Origin: Muribaculaceae bacterium
Lineage (GTDB): Bacteria; Bacteroidota; Bacteroidia; Bacteroidales; Muribaculaceae
Direction of reading: 5' to 3'
Assembly: GCA_017557665.1 (NCBI GenBank)
Contig: JAFYYI010000075.1
Location: forward strand, 1 to 52,757
Length of the DNA stretch: 52,757 nucleotides
Below the pieces are notes generated by a model that was not told where the DNA came from, searched no databases, and saw only the letters and a program-made list of their open reading frames with translations. The translations under genes were made by a program, and so were the position numbers. Within the stretch, counting starts at the first letter, position 1. Each line of letters opens with the position of its first letter. Shown piece after piece: positions 1 through 8,101 of this stretch.

Positions 1-1
1 G

Positions 2-64
2 GCTTCTCGTGAAGATACTCGTGAGCACCGGCCAACTCTTGGCGGGATGAACATATTAAATTGA
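2..64 (+). CDS. possible 3' end of an unidentified gene (partial)
   Basis: Frame 2 is open from the window edge to a TGA at 62-64, giving about 20 residues ending in GGMNILN. A hairpin that could be a terminator follows at 79-121, which fits a gene ending here. The product is not recognisable. A minus-strand frame is also open from 54 to the left edge, so the assignment is weak. Confidence 0.25.
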   Translation, partial: ASREDTREHRPTLGGMNILN

Positions 65-78
65 GGGTCCACAAACAG

Positions 79-121
79 CATAAAGCCCCTTTAATGCCTG
101 ATGGGGAAAGGGGAATTTATG
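79..121 (+). terminator. hairpin, probable terminator
   Basis: The arms CATAAAGCCCCTTT and AAAGGGGAATTTATG pair with one small internal bulge around a loop of about 14 nt. It lies 15 bp after the putative stop at 62-64. There is no long T-run after it, so it may only be a stabilising 3' structure. From 122 to 441 I see no credible coding frame or RNA gene. Confidence 0.4.
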
Positions 122-415
122 CACAAAGAAGGGATTTTCAGTAGTCCCTGTCCGCATATCATTGAACAAGAGAGGCCAAAAATACCCTTAGACAGCAAAT
201 CGGCAGCCAGGATGCAAAGTTGCGGATTTTAGGAATTGTTATTTCTATCAATACTATTTGGTCAGTGCAAAATTACACAAAAACTGGCATCAAACACCCC
301 CCAGCGCCCCAAAACTGACATTTATTCTGCCATTTGCCCGACAAGAGAGCACCAGAACACATGAGGAACGTTTTCAGGGCCCGAAAAAAGGAATACAACG
401 CTCTTTTCATGAATT

Positions 416-449
416 TTTGCCCGTATAATAAGAAAAACGCTTATATTTG
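416..449 (+). promoter_or_regulatory. Bacteroidetes-type promoter for the first PepSY-like gene
   Basis: TATATTTG at 442-449 matches the -7 consensus TAnnTTTG. TTTG at 416-419 is a possible -33 element, but the 22-bp spacer is slightly long. The start codon follows about 22 bp after the -7 box. Confidence 0.5.
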
Positions 450-471
450 CAGCGAATTTTAAGAGTAAACA

Positions 472-909
472 ATGATGAAGAGCTTTATTGTATCAGGCAT
501 TTTTGCCTTAGCTTTATTGATGACGGCTTGCAGCGACAAGCCTGTTGTTCCCGAGCAGTTACCCGCTCCCGTCAAGACGTTTGTCCAGCAGAACTACCCT
601 GGAGAGGCCATCACTTTTGCCCAAAAGGATCTTGAACTGACCGGGTGGAAGTATGAGGTCTTCATGGCCGACGGCACTCATATCGAGTTTGACACCGACG
701 ACATGTGGGACAAGGTGGAGAGTCCCTTGACAAAGCCTGTACCCCTGACGTTGATTCCCGCGCCGATTGCCACCCATCTCCAGGCCAATTTCCCCGGAGC
801 TGCCGTTACCAAGATCGACAAGGAACGTAATGGCTATGAAATCGAGCTGTCCACCGGCATTGAACTGAGGTACAACCAGCAGGGCGCCCTGATGGAGATG
901 GACGATTAA
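472..909 (+). CDS. PepSY-like domain lipoprotein
   Basis: This 145-residue protein begins with a signal peptide ending in a lipobox (LMTAC, Cys at about 20), so it should be a lipoprotein of the cell envelope. The rest is two tandem copies of a PepSY-like (BLIP-like beta) unit, each starting with a helix of the type LPxPxxxFxQxNYPG and continuing into strands with I-E-F-D or I-E-L. Proteins of this family are common secreted proteins of gut Bacteroidales; their role is not established. ATG codons at 472 and 475 are both possible starts. The next gene (1036) encodes a close structural relative, so the two probably form a unit. A heptamer repeat array fills the gap between them. Confidence 0.8.
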   Translation: MMKSFIVSGIFALALLMTACSDKPVVPEQLPAPVKTFVQQNYPGEAITFAQKDLELTGWKYEVFMADGTHIEFDTDDMWDKVESPLTKPVPLTLIPAPIATHLQANFPGAAVTKIDKERNGYEIELSTGIELRYNQQGALMEMDD

Positions 910-964
910 TGCTCGCTGCGCAAGCAGATTAGAGATTAGTGAGGCATCCGCCTCCAAGCGATTA

Positions 965-1021
965 AAGACTAACAGACTAGAAACTAAAAACTAGGGACTA
1001 GGGACTAGAAACTTAAAACTT
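965..1021 (+). repeat. heptamer array A (NNNACTA)
   Basis: Seven uninterrupted 7-bp units lie at 973-1021 (CAGACTA, GAAACTA, AAAACTA, GGGACTA twice, then GAAACTT and AAAACTT). One more unit sits at 965-971, one base out of phase. It lies between two codirectional genes, about 55 bp after the upstream stop. It belongs to a set of period-7 arrays in this window. Confidence 0.75.
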
Positions 1022-1035
1022 ACATTATAACAACT

Positions 1036-1476
1036 ATGAAGAAGATTAAATTTTTACTGTTAATGGCTATGGTCATGACCATGAGCCTCACGATGAGTGC
1101 CGACGATGATGACCGCGTCATCACCTTCGATCAGCTGCCTCAGACAGCGCAGACCTTCCTCAAGGCGAACTTCGCCACTAAGGTGCCCCTGTTGGTGACC
1201 GCCGACTGGGATGACTTCACCATCCGCTATGAGAGCGGTGAGAAGATTGAGTTTGACCGCTCCGGTAACTGGAAGGACATCGAGTGCTACAACAGTAAGG
1301 TGCCCACCGAGGCTGTTCCCGCCCAGATCAGCAGCTACATCAGCCAGAACTACCCTGGCAAGTCCATCATCAAGCTGGAGCGCCACCGCAGCGTCTATGA
1401 GGTGAAGCTCAACAACGGCATGGAGGTTGAGTTCAATCGCAATTTCCAGTTCATCGGCATGGAGTACGACGATTAA
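1036..1476 (+). CDS. PepSY-like domain secreted protein
   Basis: This 146-residue protein has a signal peptide (about residues 1-22, ending SLTMSA) and no lipobox cysteine, so it should be periplasmic or secreted. The mature part holds two PepSY-like repeats (LPQTAQTFLKANF... and VPAQISSYISQNYPG...), the same architecture as the lipoprotein encoded just upstream. The two are probably an ancient duplication with different anchoring. No promoter is evident in the gap, which is mostly heptamer repeat, so read-through from the upstream promoter is likely. The physiological role is unknown. Confidence 0.8.
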   Translation: MKKIKFLLLMAMVMTMSLTMSADDDDRVITFDQLPQTAQTFLKANFATKVPLLVTADWDDFTIRYESGEKIEFDRSGNWKDIECYNSKVPTEAVPAQISSYISQNYPGKSIIKLERHRSVYEVKLNNGMEVEFNRNFQFIGMEYDD

Positions 1477-1491
1477 TTTCAAGTGTCAGTC

Positions 1492-1564
1492 TTTAGGCTT
1501 TAGGTGCTGGGTATTAGGTGGCGGTTGCATGCTGTAGCCTAAAGCCTGACCCCTAAAGCCTAAA
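1492..1564 (+). repeat. 13-bp inverted repeat and degenerate heptamers (array B)
   Basis: TTTAGGCTTTAGG at 1492-1504 is perfectly complementary to CCTAAAGCCTAAA at 1552-1564. The space between holds further TTAGGTG heptamers. The structure fills the gap between the PepSY-like and DUF3667 genes and could fold in the transcript. Confidence 0.65.
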
Positions 1565-1572
1565 TCATATCA

Positions 1573-2451
1573 ATGAATTTAAAAGCAGCATACCGGCGAT
1601 TCAAGCAATGGCAACAGGACCCGTTTAACTACAGGGCCGAGAGCCAGGACACGCACCGTTGCAACAACTGTGGCAGCGAGTTCGTGGGCAACTTCTGCCC
1701 CATCTGCTCCCAGCGCCAGGACATGGGAGCCATCACCTGGAAGAGCGTGGCCAGGAGCATCGCCGAGGTGTGGGGCCTCAACAACCGTTCCCTGGTTTAC
1801 TCGGTGGTGCAGCTCTTCTTGCGACCGGGCTACTTCATCAGCGACTATATCAGCGGCAAGCGCCAGGTGAGTTTCCCGCCGGTCAAGATGCTGGCCATCA
1901 TCGCCCTGCTGGGCGTTCTGGTCGATTATCTCATCGGCGCCCCCATCACCGGCGTGTTCAACAACGACTTTGATTTTGCCGGCGACAAGATGCTGCTCAT
2001 CGACAACGCCTTCGAGTGGATGAATCTCCATCCCGAGGTGATGTCGATGATCCTGCTGTCCTACCTGATTCTCCCCATCTACTTCATCTTCCGCTATGCT
2101 CCGCGCAACACCCGTCACACCCTGCCACAGGGCTTTTTCATCCAGGTGTTCTCGGCAACAGTGTTTCTGATCATCAACATGTTAGATGATATCACATCCC
2201 TGCATTGGGCAGCATTTGTGTTGGGGAATTTATGGCTCTTTTTCGCATACAAGCAGATTTTTGGTTATGGCTGGTGGGGCACGCTGTGGCGTCTGGTTTT
2301 AGCATTGGTTTGTGCCCACCTGCTCGCACTGATCATGTTGGGAATCGACTTCAGCATACACATGATACAGGCCGGAGAGTCCAACCTTATCGGCGGATTT
2401 AAGCTCTTTGTAAAGCTTCTCATCAGGATGGTGACCAACACCAACGTATAA
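1573..2451 (+). CDS. DUF3667-type zinc-ribbon membrane protein (copy 1)
   Basis: The 292-residue protein has an N-terminal four-cysteine zinc ribbon (C30-x2-C33, C42-x2-C45) in the motif CNNCGSEFVGNFCPIC. A conserved segment (SIAEVWGLNNRSLVYS, then RPGYFISDYISGKRQVSFPP) follows, and about five hydrophobic helices make up the rest. This matches the DUF3667 family of Bacteroidetes, whose function is unknown. The next gene is a paralogue with the same cysteine positions and long stretches of near-identical sequence, so this is a local tandem duplication. The zinc ribbon should face the cytoplasm; that is inference. Confidence 0.8.
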   Translation: MNLKAAYRRFKQWQQDPFNYRAESQDTHRCNNCGSEFVGNFCPICSQRQDMGAITWKSVARSIAEVWGLNNRSLVYSVVQLFLRPGYFISDYISGKRQVSFPPVKMLAIIALLGVLVDYLIGAPITGVFNNDFDFAGDKMLLIDNAFEWMNLHPEVMSMILLSYLILPIYFIFRYAPRNTRHTLPQGFFIQVFSATVFLIINMLDDITSLHWAAFVLGNLWLFFAYKQIFGYGWWGTLWRLVLALVCAHLLALIMLGIDFSIHMIQAGESNLIGGFKLFVKLLIRMVTNTNV

Positions 2452-2533
2452 AAGACAGGTGTCAACAGGCCCATGATGAGTTTTTCGCTCTTTCCAGGCT
2501 GGAAGAAACAGATAATCTATACTTTGGCAAACC

Positions 2534-3505
2534 GTGAGTATTAAAGAAGCATATCAGAAGTTCAAGAACTGGCAGCAGGACCCGTTTGAACACGAGTTCA
2601 ACTCCCATGACACGCAGCACTGCAACAACTGCGGCCATGATTTCGTGGGCAACTTCTGCCCCTATTGTTCCCAAAAGTCGGGACTGGGGCGCATCACGTG
2701 GCGCAGTGTAGGCAAGAGCATTGCCGAGGTGTGGGGCATGCACAACCGTTCGCTGCTCTACTCGCTGGCGCAGCTGTTCCTGCGTCCGGGTTACTTCATC
2801 AGCGACTACATCAACGGCAAGCGCCAGGTGAGTTTCCCGCCTGTCAAGATGCTGGCCATCGTAGCCGTGCTGGGTGTTCTGGTCGACTTCTTCACGGGTG
2901 CCATCCACGGCATGTTCAATGTCGAAACGGGCGGGCGCATGGCCTACATCACTTCAGCCTTCTCGTGGCTGAACATTCACCTCAATGGCGCCTTCCCTCC
3001 CCCAAGCGATTACCTGAACTATGTGTTCATGTGGCTCAACACCCACCCCGACTTGTTGTCCCTGGTCCTGCTATCCTTCCTGATTGTCCCCAACTACTAT
3101 ATTTACCGGTTCGCACCGCACAACACCTGTCACACCCTGCCCCAGGGTTTCTTCATCCAGGTGTTCAGCACTGTCGTGTTCATGATTCTGAACATGGTCT
3201 ATGACATCACTTCGCTGGGATGGCTCGTAGTCGTCATCGGAGCTGTCCTGGTCTTCCTGACTTACAAACAACTGTTCGGCTACTGCGCTTGGAGAACCCT
3301 GTGGCGCGTGATAGTGGCCTTTGCGTGCGCTATTACCCTGCTGTCTATCCTGCTGAACACCAACTACGCCATTCACCTGATGCGTGAAATGCAGAGTGAG
3401 GCGGCCAGGAGGTATTTCCTCAACATCCCCATCGGCATCGCCTTCCTCGTCATCGTCCTGTGGCTCTCCTACTTCATCAGCAAAAAAACCGCCCCCAAAA
3501 GTTAG
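2534..3505 (+). CDS. DUF3667-type zinc-ribbon membrane protein (copy 2)
   Basis: This 323-residue paralogue of the preceding gene keeps the cysteines at 30, 33, 42 and 45 and the RPGYFISDYINGKRQVSFPP segment. It differs by an insertion of about 30 residues in the middle and a divergent C-terminus with an extra hydrophobic helix. The start is GTG at 2534; the N-terminus MSIKEAYQKFKNWQQDPF aligns with copy 1, which supports it. TACTTTG at 2520-2526, 7 bp before the start, resembles a slightly imperfect -7 box, so this copy may also be expressed from a very short leader. Function is unknown. Confidence 0.8.
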   Translation: MSIKEAYQKFKNWQQDPFEHEFNSHDTQHCNNCGHDFVGNFCPYCSQKSGLGRITWRSVGKSIAEVWGMHNRSLLYSLAQLFLRPGYFISDYINGKRQVSFPPVKMLAIVAVLGVLVDFFTGAIHGMFNVETGGRMAYITSAFSWLNIHLNGAFPPPSDYLNYVFMWLNTHPDLLSLVLLSFLIVPNYYIYRFAPHNTCHTLPQGFFIQVFSTVVFMILNMVYDITSLGWLVVVIGAVLVFLTYKQLFGYCAWRTLWRVIVAFACAITLLSILLNTNYAIHLMREMQSEAARRYFLNIPIGIAFLVIVLWLSYFISKKTAPKS

Positions 3506-3522
3506 GCTCGCTGCGCTCGCAG

Positions 3523-3550
3523 GTTAAAGGTTAGAGGTTAAAGGTTAAAG
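3523..3550 (+). repeat. heptamer array C (GTTAAAG x4)
   Basis: GTTAAAG, GTTAGAG, GTTAAAG, GTTAAAG lie in exact period 7, starting 17 bp after the stop of the DUF3667 gene. A second purine-rich tract built from GACGAAAC words follows at about 3574-3610. Confidence 0.75.
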
Positions 3551-3616
3551 AGGCTTCCGCCACGTGCACGCATGGACGAAACGAACGAAACGGACGAAAC
3601 GAAACAACGAAGAAAG

Positions 3617-3718
3617 GGAAAACAATAAATACAATAAATACAAATTGGCATCCGCATTGCAGAAATGCTACACACCGCATGGCATAGTATTTATTGTACT
3701 TATTGTTTTCCTTTTATC
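3617..3718. repeat. inverted pair of the 33-bp block
   Basis: The block at 3686-3718 (TATTTATTGTACTTATTG core, ending CCTTTTATC) has an inverted relative at 3617-3641 with one mismatch over 25 bp. Each is followed on its own strand side by the 9-mer GCGGATGCC or its complement. Together they could form a long hairpin. More direct copies occur at 3896-3928 and 3984-4016. Confidence 0.7.
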
Positions 3719-3743
3719 CTGATTGCGGATGCCAGAATAAAAG

Positions 3744-3876
3744 GTTGTTCCTGTTGTTCAACGTTGTTCCAGTTGTTCAACGTTGTTCCAGTTGTTCAAC
3801 GTTGTTCCAGTTGTTCAACGTTGTTCCAGTTGTTCAACGTTGTTCCAGTTGTTCAACGTTGTTCCAGTTGTTTGAA
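3744..3876 (+). repeat. 19-bp tandem repeat, about 6.8 copies
   Basis: The unit GTTGTTCCAGTTGTTCAAC starts at 3744, 3763, 3782, 3801, 3820, 3839 and 3858. The first copy has one substitution and the last degenerates after 15 bases. There are no spacers, so it is a minisatellite and not CRISPR. Because 19 is not a multiple of 3, a frame read through it cycles through 19 residues; I regard that frame as non-coding. Confidence 0.9.
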
Positions 3877-3895
3877 AGAAGAGCGCGGCAGCCCT

Positions 3896-4016
3896 AGTAT
3901 TTATTGTACTTATTGTTTTCCTTTTATCAAGAGCGGATGCCCTAGTACTTCTTGTCGTTAAAAACAAAGAGCGCGGCAGCCCTTGTATTTATTGTACTTA
4001 TTGTCTTCCTTTTATC
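3896..4016. repeat. direct copies 2 and 3 of the 33-bp block
   Basis: Copies at 3896-3928 and 3984-4016 are each preceded by a GAGCGCGGCAGCCC motif (about 3880 and 3969). The last copy overlaps the 3' end of the acyltransferase gene, so the stop and last codons of that gene are made of repeat sequence. Apart from these repeats I see no gene in 3506-3997. Confidence 0.75.
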
Positions 4017-5104
4017 AAGAACGATCCGCGAATGCGGCGAGCGATGTGAATGCCCAGCAGCGGCACTGCGGTGCCGACGATGGTGTACAGGACCCAGAAG
4101 AGGTCGGTCTCGCTGTTCTCGTGGATGACCATGTGGCAGCCTATCTGCCCCCAGTCAAGGCCGTAGTACCAGATTTTGAGGGCCGAAACGAGTTTGAAAC
4201 TGATGATGTGGAACACATAGATATAGAGGGTGTTGTTGCCACAATAGACCAGAAAACGCTTCACGATGCCGTCATGACGGTCGAGCCAAGAGGCGACGGA
4301 ATGGACCATGAGAAAACCGATGGCACCGGTGACAGGAAGGGTGGCGACAGTGTGCAACCGCACCTTGAGCGCCATGCCCTGGAAACCCATGAATGCGCCA
4401 GCCACCAGCAGTGCCGCATAAACCAATGTCAAGCCCCAATGCTCGGGGATGCGGCTCTCGTGACGGCGATACAGCACACCCATGGCAAAGAACATCACGC
4501 CCCAGCAGTCACGGATGCCGCCCTGCACGATGGTGGTGATGGTCAAGCGATTGGCGACCTTGAACCAGGCGAAACCAATCGTCAAGACGATGATGATCCA
4601 GGGAATGGTTTTGTCGTTGAGCCACTTGTGGCGATTATTGAGCAACAGGTACAGGAGAAGAAACACGATGCTCGCCACCAGCAAGGCCCTGAAGAACCAG
4701 AAGGCTCCCGCCAGGAACTCGTCATAGCCGCCCATCGAAAAAACGATGCTAACCAGGCGCTGGCAGAACTGGTGCCAGTTGTAAGGATGGGTCACGCCGC
4801 CCTCCCAGTTGCCGTATTGCTCATTGAGCAGACCTATCTTGAAGAACAGGTTGTGCAGCACGAGAAACATCAGGCTCCATTTCAAGAAAGGCACATAGAG
4901 GCCCTTGACGCGCTTCTTGCAGAAGGTCCACGGATCGGACAGGTATTTCTTGTCGAAGAAATAACCCGCCGCGATGAAGAACACCGGCATGTGGAACAGG
5001 TAGATGAAGGTCACCAGCAGGTGAGGACCCTCGGCATGTCCGGCGCACATCAGGATGATGGCAATGGCCTTGCAAATCGACAGATTGGTATTATTTCGTT
5101 GCAT
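3998..5104 (-). CDS. acyltransferase family 3 membrane protein
   Basis: The 368-residue protein has about ten hydrophobic segments and the N-terminal pattern of acyltransferase-3 enzymes (LSICKAIAIILMCAGHAEGP, with the conserved His in an early helix, then FHMPVFFIAAGYFF). Family members transfer acyl groups, often acetyl, to sugars or other envelope molecules; the substrate cannot be told here. It lies 68 bp after the GH9-deacetylase gene on the same strand, with only a small hairpin (5132-5151) between them, so it may be cotranscribed and act on the same carbohydrate. Its last codons are encoded by the dispersed 33-bp block. Confidence 0.85.
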   Translation of the reverse strand: MQRNNTNLSICKAIAIILMCAGHAEGPHLLVTFIYLFHMPVFFIAAGYFFDKKYLSDPWTFCKKRVKGLYVPFLKWSLMFLVLHNLFFKIGLLNEQYGNWEGGVTHPYNWHQFCQRLVSIVFSMGGYDEFLAGAFWFFRALLVASIVFLLLYLLLNNRHKWLNDKTIPWIIIVLTIGFAWFKVANRLTITTIVQGGIRDCWGVMFFAMGVLYRRHESRIPEHWGLTLVYAALLVAGAFMGFQGMALKVRLHTVATLPVTGAIGFLMVHSVASWLDRHDGIVKRFLVYCGNNTLYIYVFHIISFKLVSALKIWYYGLDWGQIGCHMVIHENSETDLFWVLYTIVGTAVPLLGIHIARRIRGSFLIKGRQ

Positions 5105-5131
5105 GTGTCAACTGTGTTTGTTCTTTGGCTG

Positions 5132-5151
5132 ATTGGACCAAATTGTCCAAT
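5132..5151 (-). other. small hairpin between the GH9 and acyltransferase genes
   Basis: ATTGGAC and GTCCAAT are perfect 7-bp arms around a 6-nt loop. There is no T-run, so a processing or stability element is more likely than a terminator. Confidence 0.35.
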
Positions 5152-5172
5152 TGGGCTGGAATCGGAAGTTCG

Positions 5173-7698
5173 TCAATGGTTGGACAACAATTCGGGAAGG
5201 GCGACGAAAGCGTAACCCTTTTTCTTCAATTCCTTGACGAGGGCTGGCAGACGGTCGTAGAACTTCTCGGTGCGTAGCGGGTCGGTGCCCAGGTGTATCA
5301 TCAGCAGGTGGCCGTTGAGGGTCTTCTCCTTCTCGCAGCGCATGATGTGGTCCCACAGCCACTTGTTGTCACGGTAAGGGTTGCCGCCGGTGATGCCGGG
5401 ATAGGTATAGTCCATGCAGCTCAAGGTGCCGGGCGAGAAGTTGACGAGTTGCAGCCCCATCTCGCGCGCCCAAGCGGCAATGGTGGCGTTGTGCCACTCG
5501 TAGGGGGGAATCATCCACGGTGCCTGTTGCGGGGTGATGCCGAATTGGGCCAGTTTCTCGTAACTCTTGATGATGTCGGCACGGAACTCGTCTCTGGTCA
5601 CCAGCAGCGAGTCACGTTTCTCCCAAGCGCAATACACCAGGTGCCCGTAGCTGTGGCTGCCCACGTAGTGGCCTCCGTCAACCAACCGCCTCACCACATC
5701 AGGATAAAGGTCAAAGAAACGGCCCGTGAAGAAGAAAGCCCCCTTGATGCCCTGCTTGTCGAGCGTCGAGATGATGCGGTCGGCCCCGTCGGCACGGTCA
5801 TCGGCGGTGAAGACGAGACAAATCTGCTTCCTGGTCGTGTCACCACGCACGATGGCCCCCTCGTCCCAGGTGAAACTGCCGCTCGCGCCCCTACCCTCCG
5901 TCTCATAGAACGAGAAGGGGAAGGTCAGCGAGGCGGTGCCATCCATGGTGGGTTCGTTGGTGCTGTAGTCGTGGGTATTGTCGTGATAGACCACGTCGCC
6001 GGGCTGGAACAGGTCATAGGTGTTGCCCTCGATGTTGAGCATGTCGTCGGCCAGGTTCACACCCTTGAGGCTGTTGAAGATGGTGGCATAGACGGGGCCG
6101 TCCACCAGACCGCCCGTGGGCATGCCGACGCCTTCCATCACGTAGTTGCTGTGGGTGGCATGCGGATAAGTGCCGCCACGGGGCAGTTCCACAATCATGC
6201 TCGTGCCCCACGGGTTGCAGCCCAGCAGCCAGTCGCGCAGGGCGGCTTCCATCTCGTCGAACTGGCGGTCGCCCGTCATCTGGCGGTAGAGGATGCACTG
6301 GGTGAGCAGCGCTGTGGTCAGGTTGTTGCTGCACCAGATGCCCGGCACGCCCCACAGGAAGGGGTTGCCCGTCTGCTCGGCACGTCCCTTGACGCGCTCG
6401 AGGCCTGCCTTGATGTTGCGGATGAACTCGGCTTGCAGGCGCTGGTTGCCGCCGGCTTGTTGTGCCACGCGCACGTGCCCCATGTTCATGAAGGGGTACC
6501 ACTGGTAATGTCGCGCGCTGTCGGCGCCCATCCACGGGGTGACGGGCTCACGGCGCCCGTATTCCACCGCCTGGGTCATATATTTGGCGTCGCCTGTCAT
6601 GCGGTAAAGTTCGATGGCACCCAGTTCCATATCGTCCACCCAGTTGTCCTCCTCATAGATGTAGGGCGAGACGACGCTCACCGTCTGGGCATTGCCCGGA
6701 TTGTCGAGGCCCACCTGATAGGCATCGGCGGCCTTGGCACGGATTTTGGCGGCAAACTCGGGGTAGTACGGCTCCAGCACTTCAGCCCCCAAGGCGAAAT
6801 CGCTGGCGAACTTGCCGGCCGTGCTGGCAGCGCCCATGGTGGCGTTCATGAATTTGCCGCGCTGCTGCGGCTTGCCGTCGATGAAATAGACGGGCCTGCC
6901 GTTGTTGGGTCCCCAGCCGTAATCCGCAGGGTCGTACTTGGGTAGTTTCATGCCGATGTGGTCACGGTCGTCGGCAATCTGGTTATAGAGTTCGCCCTTG
7001 CTCGGATTCATCTTGTCGAGCCAAGTGAGGCCCCAGTAGATTTCATCGATGAGGTCGGGGATACCGTTGGCGCCCTCGAGACCGTTGGCCTGATAATGGT
7101 CACCGAAGGCCCCCGGGCATTGCTGCCAGGCCAGCATCATCTGGTAGATGGCGTTGGCACTCGTGGTGGTGTATTGCAGCAGGTCGGCGGCATCGTGCCA
7201 GCCGCCGCGCACGTCGATGTGCTGCCCTTCCTTCTCGGGATGATAGCGCACATAGGCATCCTTGACGTGGCAACTGTCGCGCTGGAACGGGTTGAAGCCA
7301 CACCGCTGCTGGCGCATGTAGTTGAGCACGAAATCGGCCGTGCCGTCCCACACACGGCTGTTGATGGGAAACATCGGCGATTCCACGCCCGCGGCCACGA
7401 TGCGATAAGCGCCCTCACCCCGGAAGGCGCTGAAGTCCAGCCTGTAAGTCTCTCGCATTTGTCCCCAGGCACCCATGGCACGTATTGCCGTCGAGCGGTA
7501 GACCGTGTGGCCCGTATAGGCATCCACGAGTTCAAACGAGGTCACCGTCACCTCGTCCTGGCTCATCATCACAGCCACCTTGGTGGCATCGGGCAGATAG
7601 CCCAACTGGTTGATGCGAATCCAACTCCCGGCCTGAGCCACCAGGGTGCTCAACGCCACGAGCAGGATGATTACTGATATCCTTTTGCAGTTTGTCAT
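5173..7698 (-). CDS. secreted GH9 glycoside hydrolase fused to a NodB-type polysaccharide deacetylase
   Basis: The 841-residue protein has a signal peptide (1-23), an N-terminal Ig-like domain typical of GH9 cellulases (about 25-110, starting IRINQLGY), and a GH9 catalytic domain (about 115-600). The GH9 signature GGWHDAAD at 165-172 supplies the expected aspartates (D169, D172). The catalytic glutamate lies in YSTNEP (E582), and LGCNPWG plus the PHATHS segment match the usual substrate loop. A C-terminal domain (about 622-840) has polysaccharide deacetylase motifs: TADD (D633/D634) and SHSYGH (H682, H686). GH9 enzymes cleave beta-1,4-glucans; deacetylases of this fold remove acetyl groups from sugars. 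The fusion suggests an acetylated plant or microbial polysaccharide. It is transcribed divergently from a dockerin-tailed gene. Confidence 0.9.
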   Translation of the reverse strand: MTNCKRISVIILLVALSTLVAQAGSWIRINQLGYLPDATKVAVMMSQDEVTVTSFELVDAYTGHTVYRSTAIRAMGAWGQMRETYRLDFSAFRGEGAYRIVAAGVESPMFPINSRVWDGTADFVLNYMRQQRCGFNPFQRDSCHVKDAYVRYHPEKEGQHIDVRGGWHDAADLLQYTTTSANAIYQMMLAWQQCPGAFGDHYQANGLEGANGIPDLIDEIYWGLTWLDKMNPSKGELYNQIADDRDHIGMKLPKYDPADYGWGPNNGRPVYFIDGKPQQRGKFMNATMGAASTAGKFASDFALGAEVLEPYYPEFAAKIRAKAADAYQVGLDNPGNAQTVSVVSPYIYEEDNWVDDMELGAIELYRMTGDAKYMTQAVEYGRREPVTPWMGADSARHYQWYPFMNMGHVRVAQQAGGNQRLQAEFIRNIKAGLERVKGRAEQTGNPFLWGVPGIWCSNNLTTALLTQCILYRQMTGDRQFDEMEAALRDWLLGCNPWGTSMIVELPRGGTYPHATHSNYVMEGVGMPTGGLVDGPVYATIFNSLKGVNLADDMLNIEGNTYDLFQPGDVVYHDNTHDYSTNEPTMDGTASLTFPFSFYETEGRGASGSFTWDEGAIVRGDTTRKQICLVFTADDRADGADRIISTLDKQGIKGAFFFTGRFFDLYPDVVRRLVDGGHYVGSHSYGHLVYCAWEKRDSLLVTRDEFRADIIKSYEKLAQFGITPQQAPWMIPPYEWHNATIAAWAREMGLQLVNFSPGTLSCMDYTYPGITGGNPYRDNKWLWDHIMRCEKEKTLNGHLLMIHLGTDPLRTEKFYDRLPALVKELKKKGYAFVALPELLSNH

Positions 7699-7788
7699 CT
7701 TTGGTAGTTATTATCGGGTCAATGACTTTGAAACCGGTCAGGAGTTCTCGACGTTGTCAAGCCGAAAGACAGCCGCCCATAGTCGGCA

Positions 7789-7819
7789 CAAATATATAGC
7801 AAAAAATCCAATGGTGCAA
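7789..7819 (-). promoter_or_regulatory. promoter of the GH9-deacetylase gene
   Basis: On the minus strand GTTGCAC begins next to TTG at 7819-7817, then 20 bp, then TATATTTG at 7796-7789. This matches the Bacteroidetes form TTG-N19-21-TAnnTTTG. The leader would be about 85 nt. Confidence 0.65.
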
Positions 7820-7903
7820 CATTTTAACGCCTGTTCCCTATAGAATAACTTTAAAACGCCACCCCCTAAAAGGATAATTCTTGTGTAGAAATAAGTTAAA
7901 AAG

Positions 7904-7934
7904 TTGCACATAATGTTTTTAATGCTTAATTTTG
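7904..7934 (+). promoter_or_regulatory. promoter of the divergent dockerin-protein gene
   Basis: TTG at 7904-7906 (in GTTGCAC) is followed after 20 bp by TAATTTTG at 7927-7934. The -33 region is the same GTTGCAC word as in the divergent GH9 promoter. It leaves a leader of roughly 160 nt before the ATG at 8102, in which I see no recognisable riboswitch. Confidence 0.65.
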
Positions 7935-8101
7935 CCGCGTTGCTTGAGGATGAGGATTATTGGCTGGTTGGGCTTTCCCATTCAAAGTCTTGTAATTTTG
8001 GGCTAAAACAGATGCGTGATGCACTGATAATCAAGCTATTTCCACAGCGACGTTGAAGTGTTTATAGATTCATGTTAACCTTTTAAGTAAGTTCTACATT
8101 T

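Noticed and set aside
3665..3961. An open frame through the 19-bp tandem repeat, rich in Cys and Ser
   Set aside because: The repeat length is not a multiple of 3, so all three frames stay open by repetition. There is no RBS, promoter or independent domain.
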